A program made the position numbers and the translations under genes. A stretch of 64,000 nt of DNA from Oceanibaculum nanhaiense (GTDB lineage: Bacteria; Pseudomonadota; Alphaproteobacteria; Oceanibaculales; Oceanibaculaceae). Where the stretch lies: contig NZ_MPOB01000011.1 in the NCBI RefSeq assembly GCF_002148795.1, positions 30,072 through 94,071 on the forward strand, written 5' to 3'. The notes beneath the pieces are model-generated. The model made no database searches, was not told where the DNA came from, and was given only the letters and a program-made list of their open reading frames with translations. Shown here in pieces: positions 34,037 through 43,936 of the stretch (positions are counted from its first letter, which is position 1; each line of letters opens with the position of its first letter).

Positions 34037-36172
34037 CTACTGAGCCTCCCGGTTGCGCCGGGCCGCCGGATCGGGCGCCCAGGGCCGGATGCCGCGATCC
34101 CGGCCAACCGAGTCCAGGCGGATGGTGCCGGCCTCCAGATAGAGCGCATGCGCCCCGTTCCGCCACAGATCGAAACGGTCCACCACCAGCCGGGCCGAAG
34201 GGCAGCGGCGGCGGACCGGCACCAGCGCCACGACGATATCGGCACTGGTGCAATCCTCGGGCAGGGCTTGCGCATCGCGGATGATGGCGATCTTGAATGC
34301 CCCCACGCCGCCGATACAGCCCAGGGCATCGCAGGCAATGCCGTCCCGCCCGCCGCTGCCGGCACGCGGCATGGCGATGCGGCGCGGCTGGGCGGTGCGC
34401 TGCAGCCAGGCATCCGCCGTGAAGGAGGCCGCCCGGGCGGAGGAAAACGCCAGCCCCTGCACCGTGCGCAACGCCACCAGCTTGGCCTCGCCATCGACCA
34501 GCAGGACCGGCTGGGTGGTAAACCACGGCAGGGCAAGCCCCAGGGCGACCGGCGCCAGCCCGGCGAACCGCCAGGACCGCCGCCAGAGCGCCAGCCACAG
34601 CCCGCCCAGCGAGATCGCCAGCAGACCGGCCGCCGGCATGGCAGGGACCGCCAGCACGGCCCCTGGCAAGGTTGAGATCCAGGCGCCGACGGCCAGCACA
34701 CCCTCGATTCCCAGCCCCATCGGCACCAGCGCCAGCCCTTCCAGGCCCAGCGGCATCAATAGCAGGGCCAGCACGCCCCATGGCATGATCCAGAAGGCGG
34801 TCAGCGGCACCGCCGCCATATTGGCCAGCACGCCATAGAGCGCCACCTGGTTGAAATGATAGGCGGCAAAGGGCAGCGTCCCGGCTGTTGCCAGCACTGA
34901 AGTGGCACAGAGGCCGACCAGATAGAGCAGCCCCAGCCGCAGCGGTCCCGCCCCGGCGCGCAGGGCGGCGAAGCGCTCCCTGTTGGCCTCATAGAACGCC
35001 ACCAGCATCAGCACGGCGGCGAAGGACATCTGGAAGCTCGGCCCCAGCATCACCTCGGGCGCCAGCAGCAGGATCGCGGCGGCCGCCCAGGCAACCAGCC
35101 GCAGCGAGATCGCCACCCGGTCAATCAGCACCGCCACCAGCACCAGCCCGGTCATCAGGAAGGCGCGTTGCGTCGGCACGGTGGCGCCGGCCAGCAGCAG
35201 ATAGACAAAGGAGGCCGCAAGGGCGGCCAGCGCCGCCCATTTCTTGATCGGCTGGTTCAACGCCAGGCCGGAATGGCAGGCGAGCAGCAATCGCAGCACA
35301 AAGAATACGGTGCCTGCCACCAGCCCCATATGCAGGCCGGAAATCGCCAGCAGATGCGCGAGGCCGGAATCCCGCATGGTGTCCAGCGCCCGCTCCGGCA
35401 GGCCGGAACGGTCTCCGGTCAGCAGCGCCGCTGCCATGGCCCCGGTCTCGCCCGGCAGGGCCGTACGAATCCGGGCGGTGACCGTGCGGCGCAGCCGGTC
35501 GATACCCACCCAGAACCCGGAGGGTGCGCCTTCGGCCAGGCGGGTGACATCGCCCACCGCGTAACCGACGCCGCCAATCCCCTCGAAATAGGCATGGCGC
35601 TGAAAGTCGAAACCGCCGGGCGCCGATGGCCCGGGTGGCGGGCGCAGCACGGCGCGCAGCCGCACAAGATCGCCATGGCTGACATCGGGCATATCGCCGC
35701 GCACCACCGCCCGCACCCGGCGCGGCGTATGCTCATCCGGTAGCCGACCGATGCGGGGATGTTCCAGCGTCAGCCGGACATCGCCGGGCCGCTGTTCGAT
35801 GCGGACCAGCTGTCCCTCGACGCTCACCGGGCCGATCTGCCGTTCCAGAAAGAGTGTACCGACGGTCTGGCTGCGATATTGCGCCGCCGCGAAACCCAGC
35901 GCGAAGGCGCACAGCAGCAGGGCCAGCAGCCGCCCATTCAGCGACCGGTACAGAAGAAGGCCAAGCAGGAAAGCGCCACACAGCCCCGCCCAGCCGATCC
36001 ATAAGGGCGGCTCGGCCTTCAGCAGGAAGTAGCAGCCGATGCCGCCGCCCAGCACCACCGGCAGCCAGAGCATCCAGCGTTCCCGCTCTGCCAGGAAAGG
36101 GGACACAAGCCAGCCGAATCCGGTGCCGAAAATGCCGCTTTCCGCGCGCTCTATGGCCGTTTCCTGCAGCAT
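34037..36172 (-). CDS. comEC: ComEC/Rec2-type DNA-uptake channel protein
   Basis: 711 residues. A large inner-membrane protein with several hydrophobic helices near the N-terminus, an OB-like periplasmic segment (SVEGQLVRIEQRPGDVRLTL), and the Competence domain core containing GLAHLLAISGLHMGLVAG. ComEC carries single-stranded DNA across the inner membrane in transformable bacteria. The C-terminal third lacks the HxHxDH metal motif of the metallo-beta-lactamase domain, a common state in alphaproteobacteria. Whether the cell is competent is not shown. It is divergent from the broken GST gene. Confidence 0.9.
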   Translation of the reverse strand: MLQETAIERAESGIFGTGFGWLVSPFLAERERWMLWLPVVLGGGIGCYFLLKAEPPLWIGWAGLCGAFLLGLLLYRSLNGRLLALLLCAFALGFAAAQYRSQTVGTLFLERQIGPVSVEGQLVRIEQRPGDVRLTLEHPRIGRLPDEHTPRRVRAVVRGDMPDVSHGDLVRLRAVLRPPPGPSAPGGFDFQRHAYFEGIGGVGYAVGDVTRLAEGAPSGFWVGIDRLRRTVTARIRTALPGETGAMAAALLTGDRSGLPERALDTMRDSGLAHLLAISGLHMGLVAGTVFFVLRLLLACHSGLALNQPIKKWAALAALAASFVYLLLAGATVPTQRAFLMTGLVLVAVLIDRVAISLRLVAWAAAAILLLAPEVMLGPSFQMSFAAVLMLVAFYEANRERFAALRAGAGPLRLGLLYLVGLCATSVLATAGTLPFAAYHFNQVALYGVLANMAAVPLTAFWIMPWGVLALLLMPLGLEGLALVPMGLGIEGVLAVGAWISTLPGAVLAVPAMPAAGLLAISLGGLWLALWRRSWRFAGLAPVALGLALPWFTTQPVLLVDGEAKLVALRTVQGLAFSSARAASFTADAWLQRTAQPRRIAMPRAGSGGRDGIACDALGCIGGVGAFKIAIIRDAQALPEDCTSADIVVALVPVRRRCPSARLVVDRFDLWRNGAHALYLEAGTIRLDSVGRDRGIRPWAPDPAARRNREAQ

Positions 36173-36262
36173 CGCCCCTCCCTGTTATGCAGCATAGACT
36201 AATGCAGCTTTCACCGGGAGGCATCCCGTAGTATGGCTGCCGCAGGCACCACTGCACCGCGC

Positions 36263-36919
36263 ATGAGGAGACTGATTTTGGGTGTGACACTCCATGGCTA
36301 TCGCCACAGCGTCTATGCCAGGATCGCGCGCATGGTCTGCGCCGAAAAACCCATCGCCTATGGCTGGGTGGAGGTAAACCCGTTCGCCGAGCCTCTGCCG
36401 GATGGGTTTCTGGCGCTGCATCCTTTCCGGCGCGTGCCGGTGCTGGAGCATGACGGGTTCGTGCTTTACGAAACCGTTGCGATTACCCGCTATCTCGACG
36501 ACGCCTTTCCGGGGGCCGCCCTGCAACCGGCCGATCCGCGCGACCGGGCGCGGATGACGCAGATCATCGCGATCATCGATTCCTATGGATACTGGCCCAT
36601 GGTGCGGCAGGTCTTTTCGCATCGGGTATTCCGCAGCCGGCTTGGCGAACCCGTGGAGGAGGCGTAGATTCGCACCGGCCTGCAGGCATCGCACAAGGTG
36701 CTGGATGCGCTGGAAAGACTGACAGGACCGGATGGCTATCTTGCCGGCAGCGCCTTGTCGCTGGCCGACCTGCATGTGGCCCCGATGATGGCCTATTTCA
36801 CCGCGGCGGCGGAAGGTCAGGCCGCGCTGGCAGCCTATCCACAGCTCTCCGCCTGGTGGGAGGCTATGCGCGGCCGGCAAAGCCTGCGGGAGACCGATCC
36901 CGAATCATTCACCGGCTAG
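36263..36919 (+). pseudogene. glutathione S-transferase gene interrupted by an in-frame TAG
   Basis: Two same-frame pieces, 36263-36667 and 36668-36919, make one normal GST of about 218 codons. The N-terminal thioredoxin-like half holds LHPFRRVPVLEHDGFVLYET with cis-Pro, then ITRYLDDAFPG. The all-helical C-terminal half holds YLAGSALSLADLHVAPMMAYF. A single TAG at 36665-36667 follows GEPVEEA. The two halves are otherwise conserved, so the lesion is recent, a sequencing error, or read through. The true start may be TTG 36278, where GAGGAG at 36265-36270 gives good spacing. No amber-decoding system is visible in the window. Confidence 0.8.
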
Positions 36920-37033
36920 ATTCTTTCACCCGCACTGTGCAGATTCGCGCGGTTTGTGCTACATAGCGGCCACCAATTCACCGGCCTGGCTTTAGGTCCG
37001 GGCTCCTCCATCCGGCATCGGAACCGATCCCCC

Positions 37034-38440
37034 ATGACCGTCGTCACCCGTTTTGCTCCCTCGCCCACCGGCTTCCTGCATATTGGCGGCGGCCGCACGG
37101 CGCTGTTCAACTGGCTTTATGCGCGGCACACCGGCGGCAAATTCCTGCTGCGCATCGAGGATACCGACCGCGCGCGCTCCACCGAGGACGCGGTGCAGGC
37201 GATCTTCGACGGGCTGAAATGGCTGGGCCTTGACTGGGACGACGAAGCCGTCATGCAGTTCGCCCGTGCCGGCCGCCATGCCGAGGTGGCGCACGAGCTG
37301 CTGGCGCAGGGCAAGGCCTATCGCTGCTATGCCTCGCCGGAGGAGTTGACGGCGATGCGCGAGCAGGCCAAGGCGGAGGGGCGTCCGGTGCGCTATGACG
37401 GGCGCTGGCGCGACCGGCCGGACTCCGATGCGCCGGCGGGCGTGGCGCCGGTGATCCGGCTGAAGGCGCCGCAGACCGGCCAGACGATCATTCAGGACAT
37501 GGTGCAGGGCGAGGTGACGGTCGCCAATGAACAGCTGGATGATTTCGTGCTGCTGCGCGGCGACGGCACCCCAACCTACATGCTGTCAGTGGTGGTGGAC
37601 GATCACGATATGGGCATCACCCATGTGATCCGGGGCGACGACCATCTGAACAACGCCTTCCGGCAGACCCAGCTCTATCAGGCGATGGGCTGGGACGTGC
37701 CGCATTTCGCGCATATCCCGCTGATCCACGGGCCGGACGGGGCAAAGCTGTCGAAGCGCCACGGCGCGCTGGGCGTGGAGGCCTATCGCGACATGGGCTT
37801 CCTACCGGAGGCGATGCGCAACTATTTGCTGCGCCTGGGCTGGGGGCATGGCGACGAGGAGATCATCCCGACCGACAAGGCCATCGAATGGTTCGATCTC
37901 GACGCGGTTGGCCGCTCGGCCTCGCGCTTCGATATGGCGAAGCTGGAGAATCTGAACGCGCATTACCTGCGCGAGGCCGACGACAAACGGCTGGCCACCC
38001 TGATCCTGCCAATGCTGGAGGAAAAGCTGGGCCGTCCGGTCGATGATTCAGGCAAGGCCCTGTTGCGCGCAGGCATGGCCGGGCTGAAGCTCCGTGCCAA
38101 GACGCTGGTCGAGCTGGCCGACAGCGCGCTGTTCTACGTGCACCCCCTGCCCCTGCCCTTCACCGACAAGGCAGCCGCCCTGCTGACGCCGGAAGCCCGG
38201 CAGACACTGGACAAGCTGGCCGCCGCACTGGAGGCGCAGGCCGACTGGAGCGAAGCCGCGCTCGAGGAGCGTGTGCGGAGCTTTGCCGAGGCGGAAGCGC
38301 TGAAGCTGGGCGCCGTCGCGCAACCGCTGCGCGCCGCCCTGACCGGCTCGACCACGTCTCCTGGCATTTTCGATGTCCTGGCCGTGCTCGGACGCGACGC
38401 GTCGATAGCGCGTATCCGCGCGGTTGCCGGGGGGAATTGA
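37034..38440 (+). CDS. gltX: glutamate--tRNA ligase
   Basis: 468 residues from the ATG at 37034. This class I synthetase has [13 protein letters not shown] (HIGH region) and GAKLSKRHG (KMSKS region). The length is that of a bacterial GluRS, not of a short Glu-Q-RS. In alphaproteobacteria this enzyme, or a paralogue, often also charges tRNA-Gln for later amidation by GatCAB. It precedes gltA with a 119-bp gap. Confidence 0.96.
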   Translation: MTVVTRFAPSPTGFLHIGGGRTALFNWLYARHTGGKFLLRIEDTDRARSTEDAVQAIFDGLKWLGLDWDDEAVMQFARAGRHAEVAHELLAQGKAYRCYASPEELTAMREQAKAEGRPVRYDGRWRDRPDSDAPAGVAPVIRLKAPQTGQTIIQDMVQGEVTVANEQLDDFVLLRGDGTPTYMLSVVVDDHDMGITHVIRGDDHLNNAFRQTQLYQAMGWDVPHFAHIPLIHGPDGAKLSKRHGALGVEAYRDMGFLPEAMRNYLLRLGWGHGDEEIIPTDKAIEWFDLDAVGRSASRFDMAKLENLNAHYLREADDKRLATLILPMLEEKLGRPVDDSGKALLRAGMAGLKLRAKTLVELADSALFYVHPLPLPFTDKAAALLTPEARQTLDKLAAALEAQADWSEAALEERVRSFAEAEALKLGAVAQPLRAALTGSTTSPGIFDVLAVLGRDASIARIRAVAGGN

Positions 38441-38478
38441 CGCAACCTGCGCTAAGCCCTCGCCAAACCGTTTACGGG

Positions 38479-38498
38479 GCAATATATTGCAACGCAAT
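38479..38498. promoter_or_regulatory. palindromic GCAAT/ATTGC cluster upstream of gltA
   Basis: GCAATATATTGC (38479-38490) is a perfect 12-bp palindrome, followed after AAC by another GCAAT half-site (38494-38498). It lies 62-81 bp before the gltA ATG, in the only free space after gltX. A transcription-factor operator for citrate synthase is a reasonable guess; no regulator is assigned. Confidence 0.4.
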
Positions 38499-38559
38499 AC
38501 AAGGCCAGTGGCCGTCTGAACCCTCGCATGAGGGACCGAAGAAAGGGGAGTTCTCAAGA

Positions 38560-39864
38560 ATGACCGCCAATAATCTGAAGCCGATCAAGCTTGTCGATCC
38601 GAACAAGGACAAGACGGTCGAGCTGCCGATGATCGCCGGGTCCGTTGGCCCGGAGGTGATGGATATCCGCAAGCTGTACGCCGAGACCGGCTATTTCACC
38701 TACGATCCGGGCTTCACCTCGACCGGTTCCTGCGAATCCAAGATCACCTATATCGACGGTGACAAGGGCGTGCTGCTGCACCGCGGCTACGCCATCGAGG
38801 ATCTGGCCGAGCATTGCGACTTCCTGGAAGTCGCCTATCTGCTGATGAATGGCGAACTGCCAAACCCCACCGAAAAAGCCAAGTTCGAGCACGACATCAC
38901 CTATCACACGATGGTGCACGAACAGATGGCCAACTTCTTCCGCGGCTTCCGCCGCGACGCGCACCCGATGGCCATCATGTGCGGTGTGGTCGGCGCGATG
39001 TCCGCCTTCTATCATGATTCGACCGACATCGAGGATCCGCGCCAGCGGATGATCGCCTCCTACCGGCTGATCGCCAAGATGCCGACGATCGCCGCGATGG
39101 CGTACAAATATTCTGTCGGCCAGCCCTTCATGTATCCGAAGAACAAGCTGACCTACGCGCAGAACTTCATGCAGATGACGTTCGGCGTGCCGGCTGAGGA
39201 TTATGTCGATAATCCGATCCTGTCCGAGGCGATGGACAAGATCTTCATCCTGCATGCCGATCACGAGCAGAACGCCTCGACCTCGACGGTCCGGCTCGCC
39301 GGCTCCTCGGGCGCTAACCCGTTCGCCTGCATCGCGGCGGGCATCGCCTCGCTGTGGGGCCCCTCGCATGGCGGCGCCAACGAAGCCGTGCTGAACATGC
39401 TGGGTGAGATCGGCGATGCCAAGAACATTCCGGAATTCGTGAAAAAGGCGAAGGACAAGAACGATCCGTTCCGCCTGATGGGCTTCGGCCACCGGGTCTA
39501 TAAGAACTACGATCCGCGCGCCAAGGTGATGCAGCAGACCTGCCACCAGGTGCTGGGCGAGCTGGGCATCAAGAACGAGCCGCTGCTCGACATCGCGATG
39601 GAGCTGGAAAAGATCGCGCTTGAGGATGATTATTTCGTCGAGAAGAAGCTGTATCCGAACGTCGATTTCTACTCGGGCATCATCCTGAAGGCGATGGGCT
39701 TCCCGACCAGCATGTTCACCGTGCTGTTTGCCGTTGCGCGCACCACTGGCTGGGTGGCACAGTGGAAGGAGATGATCGAGGATCCGGGGCAGAAGATCGG
39801 GCGTCCGCGCCAGCTCTATACCGGCCATGATCACCGTCCCTATGTGGCGCTCTCGAAGCGCTAA
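38560..39864 (+). CDS. gltA: citrate synthase
   Basis: 434 residues from the ATG at 38560, with AAAGGGGAG upstream. It condenses oxaloacetate and acetyl-CoA as the entry step of the TCA cycle. Active-site pieces: [27 protein letters not shown] and the Asp in NVDFYSG. The length and the N-terminal extension ([11 protein letters not shown]) match the large, NADH-regulated hexameric type of Gram-negative bacteria; allostery is inferred from family only. Confidence 0.97.
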   Translation: MTANNLKPIKLVDPNKDKTVELPMIAGSVGPEVMDIRKLYAETGYFTYDPGFTSTGSCESKITYIDGDKGVLLHRGYAIEDLAEHCDFLEVAYLLMNGELPNPTEKAKFEHDITYHTMVHEQMANFFRGFRRDAHPMAIMCGVVGAMSAFYHDSTDIEDPRQRMIASYRLIAKMPTIAAMAYKYSVGQPFMYPKNKLTYAQNFMQMTFGVPAEDYVDNPILSEAMDKIFILHADHEQNASTSTVRLAGSSGANPFACIAAGIASLWGPSHGGANEAVLNMLGEIGDAKNIPEFVKKAKDKNDPFRLMGFGHRVYKNYDPRAKVMQQTCHQVLGELGIKNEPLLDIAMELEKIALEDDYFVEKKLYPNVDFYSGIILKAMGFPTSMFTVLFAVARTTGWVAQWKEMIEDPGQKIGRPRQLYTGHDHRPYVALSKR

Positions 39865-39921
39865 GGCGGCTTATACGCAAGCTAGGGCTTATATAGCAAG
39901 GTAGTATGGAGGCATTCGGGC

Positions 39922-40131
39922 TTGCTTCTGCAAAGGCGGAAAAGGTGGCTCGACAAGGCCGCAGAACTGGGTAGGGGAAACGGCGATTCGCCGTTCTCCC
40001 GCACCTTCGCCATCCGCCTGCGCCTGCCCGCTAACGACAATGCGCGGCCCGCCCGTAAAGGCATGTGGCCGCGTATTGCTGTTATAGGAACGGCGGCCCT
40101 GATTATGGCCGCCGTTTTCTACATTTTCTGA
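39922..40131 (+). CDS. possible small single-span membrane protein
   Basis: 69 residues if started at TTG 39922; no in-frame ATG upstream. A basic N-terminus (RRKRWLDK) is followed by the RLPANDNARPARKG segment, a PANDN-type motif often seen in small alphaproteobacterial proteins. One C-terminal membrane helix follows (WPRIAVIGTAALIMAAVFYIF is the last 21 residues, positions 49-69). Against it: no clear ribosome site, and a terminator-grade hairpin (40089-40116) lies inside the membrane-helix codons. Treat as tentative. Confidence 0.45.
   Translation: MLLQRRKRWLDKAAELGRGNGDSPFSRTFAIRLRLPANDNARPARKGMWPRIAVIGTAALIMAAVFYIF
40089..40118. terminator. terminator-like hairpin between gltA and gloA
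   Basis: A perfect 10-bp stem, AACGGCGGCC (40089-40098) with GGCCGCCGTT (40107-40116), closes an 8-nt loop and is followed by TTCT. It can end gltA transcripts (plus) and perhaps the lpx-gloA unit (minus). It lies inside the tentative small ORF 39922-40131. Confidence 0.6.
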
Positions 40132-40141
40132 TTTCTGACGC

Positions 40142-40576
40142 CTACTTCTTCTCGATCAGCTCGATCTTGTAACCGTCGGGATCCTCGATGAAGGCGATCA
40201 CGCTGCCGCCATGCTTCATCGGCCCCGGCGGGCGCGGGATTTTTACCCCTTCCGCCGCCAGCTTCTCGCAGGTGCCATAGATATCGGGCACGCCGATTGC
40301 CAGATGGCCGAAGCCGGAACCGATCGTATAGGGTTCCGCCTGGTCCCAGTTATGGGTCAGTTCGATCACCGTATTGGCCTTTTCCTCGCCATAGCCGACG
40401 AAGGCCAGGGTGAAACGGCCACTCTCGTAATCCGTGCGCCGCATCAGATTCATGCCGAGCAGCCGGGTGTAGAAATCGATGGACTTATCCAGGTCGAGCA
40501 CGCGGATCATTGTGTGCAGCATGCGAAAACCGCTGGTATCCACCGCCGGACGGTCTTCCATTGTCGTCGCGGACAT
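40142..40576 (-). CDS. gloA: lactoylglutathione lyase (glyoxalase I)
   Basis: 144 residues from the ATG at 40576, behind AAAGGGAG. Glyoxalase I isomerises the methylglyoxal-glutathione hemithioacetal. The VOC fold shows metal ligands in MLHTMIRVLDLDKSIDFY (His), NTVIELTHNW (Glu), GFGHLAIGV (His) and YKIELIEK (Glu). The Ni/Co-type short form lacks Zn-type insertions. It lies 31 bp after lpxB as the last gene of the long envelope cluster. Confidence 0.94.
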   Translation of the reverse strand: MSATTMEDRPAVDTSGFRMLHTMIRVLDLDKSIDFYTRLLGMNLMRRTDYESGRFTLAFVGYGEEKANTVIELTHNWDQAEPYTIGSGFGHLAIGVPDIYGTCEKLAAEGVKIPRPPGPMKHGGSVIAFIEDPDGYKIELIEKK

Positions 40577-40607
40577 GAGACTCCCTTTCTGATCTTCGGG
40601 TTGGGGT

Positions 40608-41780
40608 TCAGTTTCTAGATTTAGCGTATTCGCCGGCGATTGCGAGCAGCTTCTCGGCAATCCGCCGGCTGGGCGCGGGGCCATTGCCGCCCAGCAGCTC
40701 CTTCAGATGCACGCCTGCCTCGACCTGCCGTGATCGCGCCGCCGCGTCGGTGAGCAGCCGCTCCAGCGCCGCTTCCAGCCGGTCGGCGGTACAATCTTCC
40801 TGGATCAGTTCCGGCACGATGTCCCCGTCCAGCAGAATATTCGGCAGGGTATAGCGCTTCAGGCTGACGAGCCGCCGCGCAATCCGGTAGCTGACAGGGT
40901 TCACCTTGTAGGCGGCTACCGTCGGCACGCCGGCCAGAACCAGTTCCAGCACCGCCGTACCGGCCGCCGAGAGCGCCAGGTTCGCGGCGGCGAACAGATC
41001 GGCTTTTTCCGTGGCGCCATCGCACAGCGTGACCGGCACCGGCCAGACGCGGACTGTCTCGGCGATCTGGTCGCGCAGCGTATCGACCGCCGGCAAGGCG
41101 ATCCGCAGGCCAGGATGCCGCCCGGCCAGGCGGGCGACCGCCTCGCCGAAGGGCGGCAGCAGCCGATCGATCTCGCCGCGCCGGCTGCCGGGCAGGACCG
41201 CCAGCACGGTTTCCTGTGGCGGAATGCCGTGGCGGGCGCGGAAGGCGGCGCCATCGCCTGCCGGGTTTTCGACGACCGGATGGCCGACATAACTGGTGTC
41301 GAGGCCATGTTTCGTGAAATAGGGCGGCTCGAAGGGCAGGATGACCAGCAGATGGTCGAGGAACTTCGCGATCTTCTCCGCGCGCTTCGGCTTCCAGGCC
41401 CACACCGTCGGCGCGACTAGATGGACCAGCGGAATGCCCTTCCCCTTTAGTTTCTTCGCGACGCGAAAGCAGAAGCCCGGCGCATCGATGGTCAGCACCG
41501 CGTCGGGGCGCATCTCCTCGATTGTCTTCACGGTCTGGTCTATCCGACGCAGCACGCGGGGAATATGCGGGATCACCTCCAGCAGCCCCATGATGGCCAG
41601 TTCCCGCATCGGAAACAGGCTCTGCAGCCCCTCCGCCGCCATTTCGGCTCCACCGATGCCGGCGATCCGGACATGGCCTCCCGTGGCCTGTTTCAGGCCG
41701 GCAATGACCTTGGCACCCAGCGCATCGCCGGAATGTTCGCCGGCAATCAGGAAGATCAGCGGCGCTGGCGTCTCGCTCAC
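40608..41780 (-). CDS. lpxB: lipid-A-disaccharide synthase
   Basis: 390 residues starting at GTG 41780, which overlaps the lpxI stop (GTGA). LpxB joins UDP-2,3-diacylglucosamine and lipid X into the lipid A disaccharide at the inner membrane. The GT19 opening IAGEHSGDALGAKVI is clear, as are APTVWAWKPKRAEKI and AVLPGSRRGEI and the late SAAGTAVLEL. It is downstream of lpxD-fabZ-lpxA-lpxI in the same run. Confidence 0.96.
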   Translation of the reverse strand: MSETPAPLIFLIAGEHSGDALGAKVIAGLKQATGGHVRIAGIGGAEMAAEGLQSLFPMRELAIMGLLEVIPHIPRVLRRIDQTVKTIEEMRPDAVLTIDAPGFCFRVAKKLKGKGIPLVHLVAPTVWAWKPKRAEKIAKFLDHLLVILPFEPPYFTKHGLDTSYVGHPVVENPAGDGAAFRARHGIPPQETVLAVLPGSRRGEIDRLLPPFGEAVARLAGRHPGLRIALPAVDTLRDQIAETVRVWPVPVTLCDGATEKADLFAAANLALSAAGTAVLELVLAGVPTVAAYKVNPVSYRIARRLVSLKRYTLPNILLDGDIVPELIQEDCTADRLEAALERLLTDAAARSRQVEAGVHLKELLGGNGPAPSRRIAEKLLAIAGEYAKSRN

Positions 41781-42628
41781 GGCGTGTCTCCGGCGATGCC
41801 TGTGACGAAAAGGCCCAGCCGGTCGGCCGCCTCGATGACCGCTTCGCGGTCCACGATCCAGGCACCGCCCGCATCCACGGCAATACCGGCGAGGCCGGCC
41901 TGAGCCGCCGCTTCCACCGTGGCGACACCGATGGTCGGCAGGTCCACACGCTCGTTCTGGCCAGGCTTGCGCAGCTTCACCAGAACGCCGCCGCCGCCCT
42001 CGCGGCGCAGCGGGGCAACCCGCGCCAGCAGCGCGTCGGTACCCTCTATGGCTTCTATGCCGAGGCACAGCCCCTGCTGCACAACCACGCCCTGCCCGAC
42101 ATCAAGTGGCCCCAGCGCCCGCAGGATCGCCACGCCGCGCGCGATATCCGCCTCCGCCGTCACATCGGCACGGTGCCGGCCCAGATAGCCGGCCCCGGCC
42201 AGCAGCCCATCCAGCAGCGAATCCGCGCGTTCCACGGTAAAACCCTCGCCTTCCAGTACCTTCACGACGGCCGACAGCAGCGCATCGTCACCGGCGGAGA
42301 ATATTTTCGGCCCCATCCGGGCGATCAGCTTGGTCGCCGTCCAGTCCGGCCGCAGTTCGGCAAGCGAAGGCCGCCTGACGGAACCGGCGAAGATCAGCCG
42401 CTGCACGCCTTCCCGGCGCAGCGCGTCAAGGGCCGTGCCGACAGCACCGATGCGGACTCGTAGATGCGGCGTGCCATCCAGCGTTTCCGCCTGCACCTGG
42501 CCGTCCAGACCGATCACGAAAAAAGCATGCCCGCGATCCCGAAGCGCCGTGATCAGCTGGCCGGGAACCGCCCCGCCGCCGGCCACAATGCCGATCTTGT
42601 CCGTTACCGGCTTGCCCTCATGCGTCAT
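41777..42628 (-). CDS. lpxI: UDP-2,3-diacylglucosamine diphosphatase LpxI
   Basis: 283 residues from the ATG at 42628; an ATG at 42643 is possible. LpxI replaces LpxH in alphaproteobacteria and yields lipid X from UDP-diacylglucosamine. KIGIVAGGGAVPG opens the first domain, and the family core includes KIFSAGDDALLSAVVKVLE and VDLPTIGVATVEAA. It overlaps the lpxA stop by 11 bp and lpxB by 4 bp, as expected for successive lipid A steps. Confidence 0.95.
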   Translation of the reverse strand: MTHEGKPVTDKIGIVAGGGAVPGQLITALRDRGHAFFVIGLDGQVQAETLDGTPHLRVRIGAVGTALDALRREGVQRLIFAGSVRRPSLAELRPDWTATKLIARMGPKIFSAGDDALLSAVVKVLEGEGFTVERADSLLDGLLAGAGYLGRHRADVTAEADIARGVAILRALGPLDVGQGVVVQQGLCLGIEAIEGTDALLARVAPLRREGGGGVLVKLRKPGQNERVDLPTIGVATVEAAAQAGLAGIAVDAGGAWIVDREAVIEAADRLGLFVTGIAGDTP

Positions 42629-43457
42629 CGCCGGGCCGCGCATTGCCCTTCCCTTCCGCCTGGGGTCGGCAGAAGCCACGGGAGGAATCCTGCTGCACGA
42701 AATCGATCAGCTCCCGCACCGCGGTATCGTCGGCGTAGCGCTCTGCCACCTGCCCGATATGCTCCAGCCATGTGCCACCCTCGGCAAACAGCATCGCATA
42801 GGCATCGCGCAGCGCGCGGATCGTCTCGCGGTTGAAGCCGCGGCGCTTCAGCCCGATGAGATTGAGACCGGAAATCCAGGCCCGGTTCCCCATCACCATC
42901 GCATAGGGCACCACGTCATGTTCGACGCCGGTCATGCCGCCCACCATCACATGCTGGCCAATGCGGCAGAACTGATGCACCGCCGAGAGCCCGCCCAGGA
43001 TCGCGTGATCCTCGATGGTCACATGCCCGCCCAGCGTGGCGTTGTTGGCCAGGATCACCCGGTTGCCGATACGGCAATCATGGCCGACATGGCTGCCCAC
43101 CATGAACAGGCAGCCATCGCCAATCTGGGTCAGCATGCCACCGCCCTCGGTACCGGGATTCATGGTGACATGCTCGCGGATCGTGTTGTCCGATCCGATC
43201 ACCAGTTCCGATGGCTCGCCCTTGAATTTCAGATCCTGCGGCGCGCTGCCGATAGAGGCGAAGGGGAAGATGCGCGTGCGCGCGCCAATCCGTGTCCGCC
43301 CGGCCACCACGACATGGGCATGAAGCTCCACGCCGTCATCCAGCCGGACTTGCGGCCCCACAATGCTGTAGGGACCGATGGAGACACCTTCTCCCAGCTC
43401 TGCCTTGGGGTCGACGATGGCGGTCGGATGGATCGCGGATGCGCTGCTACCGGTCAT
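42618..43457 (-). CDS. lpxA: acyl-ACP--UDP-N-acetylglucosamine O-acyltransferase
   Basis: 279 residues from the ATG at 43457. LpxA makes the first acyl transfer of lipid A synthesis. Left-handed beta-helix hexapeptide repeats (IHPTAIVDPKAELGEGVSIG onward) fill the first two thirds, including the catalytic-His region CLFMVGSHVGHDCRIGN. A helical C-terminus follows. The start shares one base with the fabZ stop (TGATG). Confidence 0.96.
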   Translation of the reverse strand: MTGSSASAIHPTAIVDPKAELGEGVSIGPYSIVGPQVRLDDGVELHAHVVVAGRTRIGARTRIFPFASIGSAPQDLKFKGEPSELVIGSDNTIREHVTMNPGTEGGGMLTQIGDGCLFMVGSHVGHDCRIGNRVILANNATLGGHVTIEDHAILGGLSAVHQFCRIGQHVMVGGMTGVEHDVVPYAMVMGNRAWISGLNLIGLKRRGFNRETIRALRDAYAMLFAEGGTWLEHIGQVAERYADDTAVRELIDFVQQDSSRGFCRPQAEGKGNARPGDDA

Positions 43458-43936
43458 CAATCGTCCATGATCATCGCGGTGTAGGTTGCCTCGGCCACGG
43501 AAGCGCCATTGACCTTGGCGATGGCGGAGAATTTCCACACCGCGCCGCGGCTCTGCTCCTTGGTGACATGAATGTGCAGCGTGTCGCCCGGCGTAACCGG
43601 CTTGCGGAAGCGGGCCTTGTCCACCGCCATGAAATAGACCAGCTTGCTTTCCGCCTCCGCGCCCAGGGTGGCGACCACCAGCACGGCGGCAGTCTGCGCC
43701 ATGGCCTCGACGATCATGACGCCCGGCATCACCGGCCGGCGCGGAAAATGCCCGACGAAGAACGGTTCGTTGACCGAGACGTTCTTTATCCCGGTCGCCG
43801 ATTGGTTCGGCACCACGTCGATGACACGATCCACCAGCAGCATCGGATAACGATGGGGGATCATCTCCATGATCCGCTCGACGCGAATCTCCTTGATCTC
43901 CTGTGCCACGCCCTTTGCGCCCCCGATATCATTCAT
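43457..43936 (-). CDS. fabZ: 3-hydroxyacyl-[acyl-carrier-protein] dehydratase FabZ
   Basis: 159 residues. FabZ dehydrates 3-hydroxyacyl-ACP and competes with LpxA and LpxD for hydroxyacyl chains, which explains its place inside the lpx cluster. Active-site motif [20 protein letters not shown] contains the His and the Glu on the central helix. [12 protein letters not shown] is the family opening. Its ATG overlaps the lpxD stop by 4 bp. Confidence 0.96.
   Translation of the reverse strand: MNDIGGAKGVAQEIKEIRVERIMEMIPHRYPMLLVDRVIDVVPNQSATGIKNVSVNEPFFVGHFPRRPVMPGVMIVEAMAQTAAVLVVATLGAEAESKLVYFMAVDKARFRKPVTPGDTLHIHVTKEQSRGAVWKFSAIAKVNGASVAEATYTAMIMDD

Noticed and set aside
39978..39996. AACGGCG-ATT-CGCCGTT hairpin after gltA
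   Set aside because: Three-base loop, no T-run, and it is weaker than the hairpin at 40089-40116; probably fortuitous.
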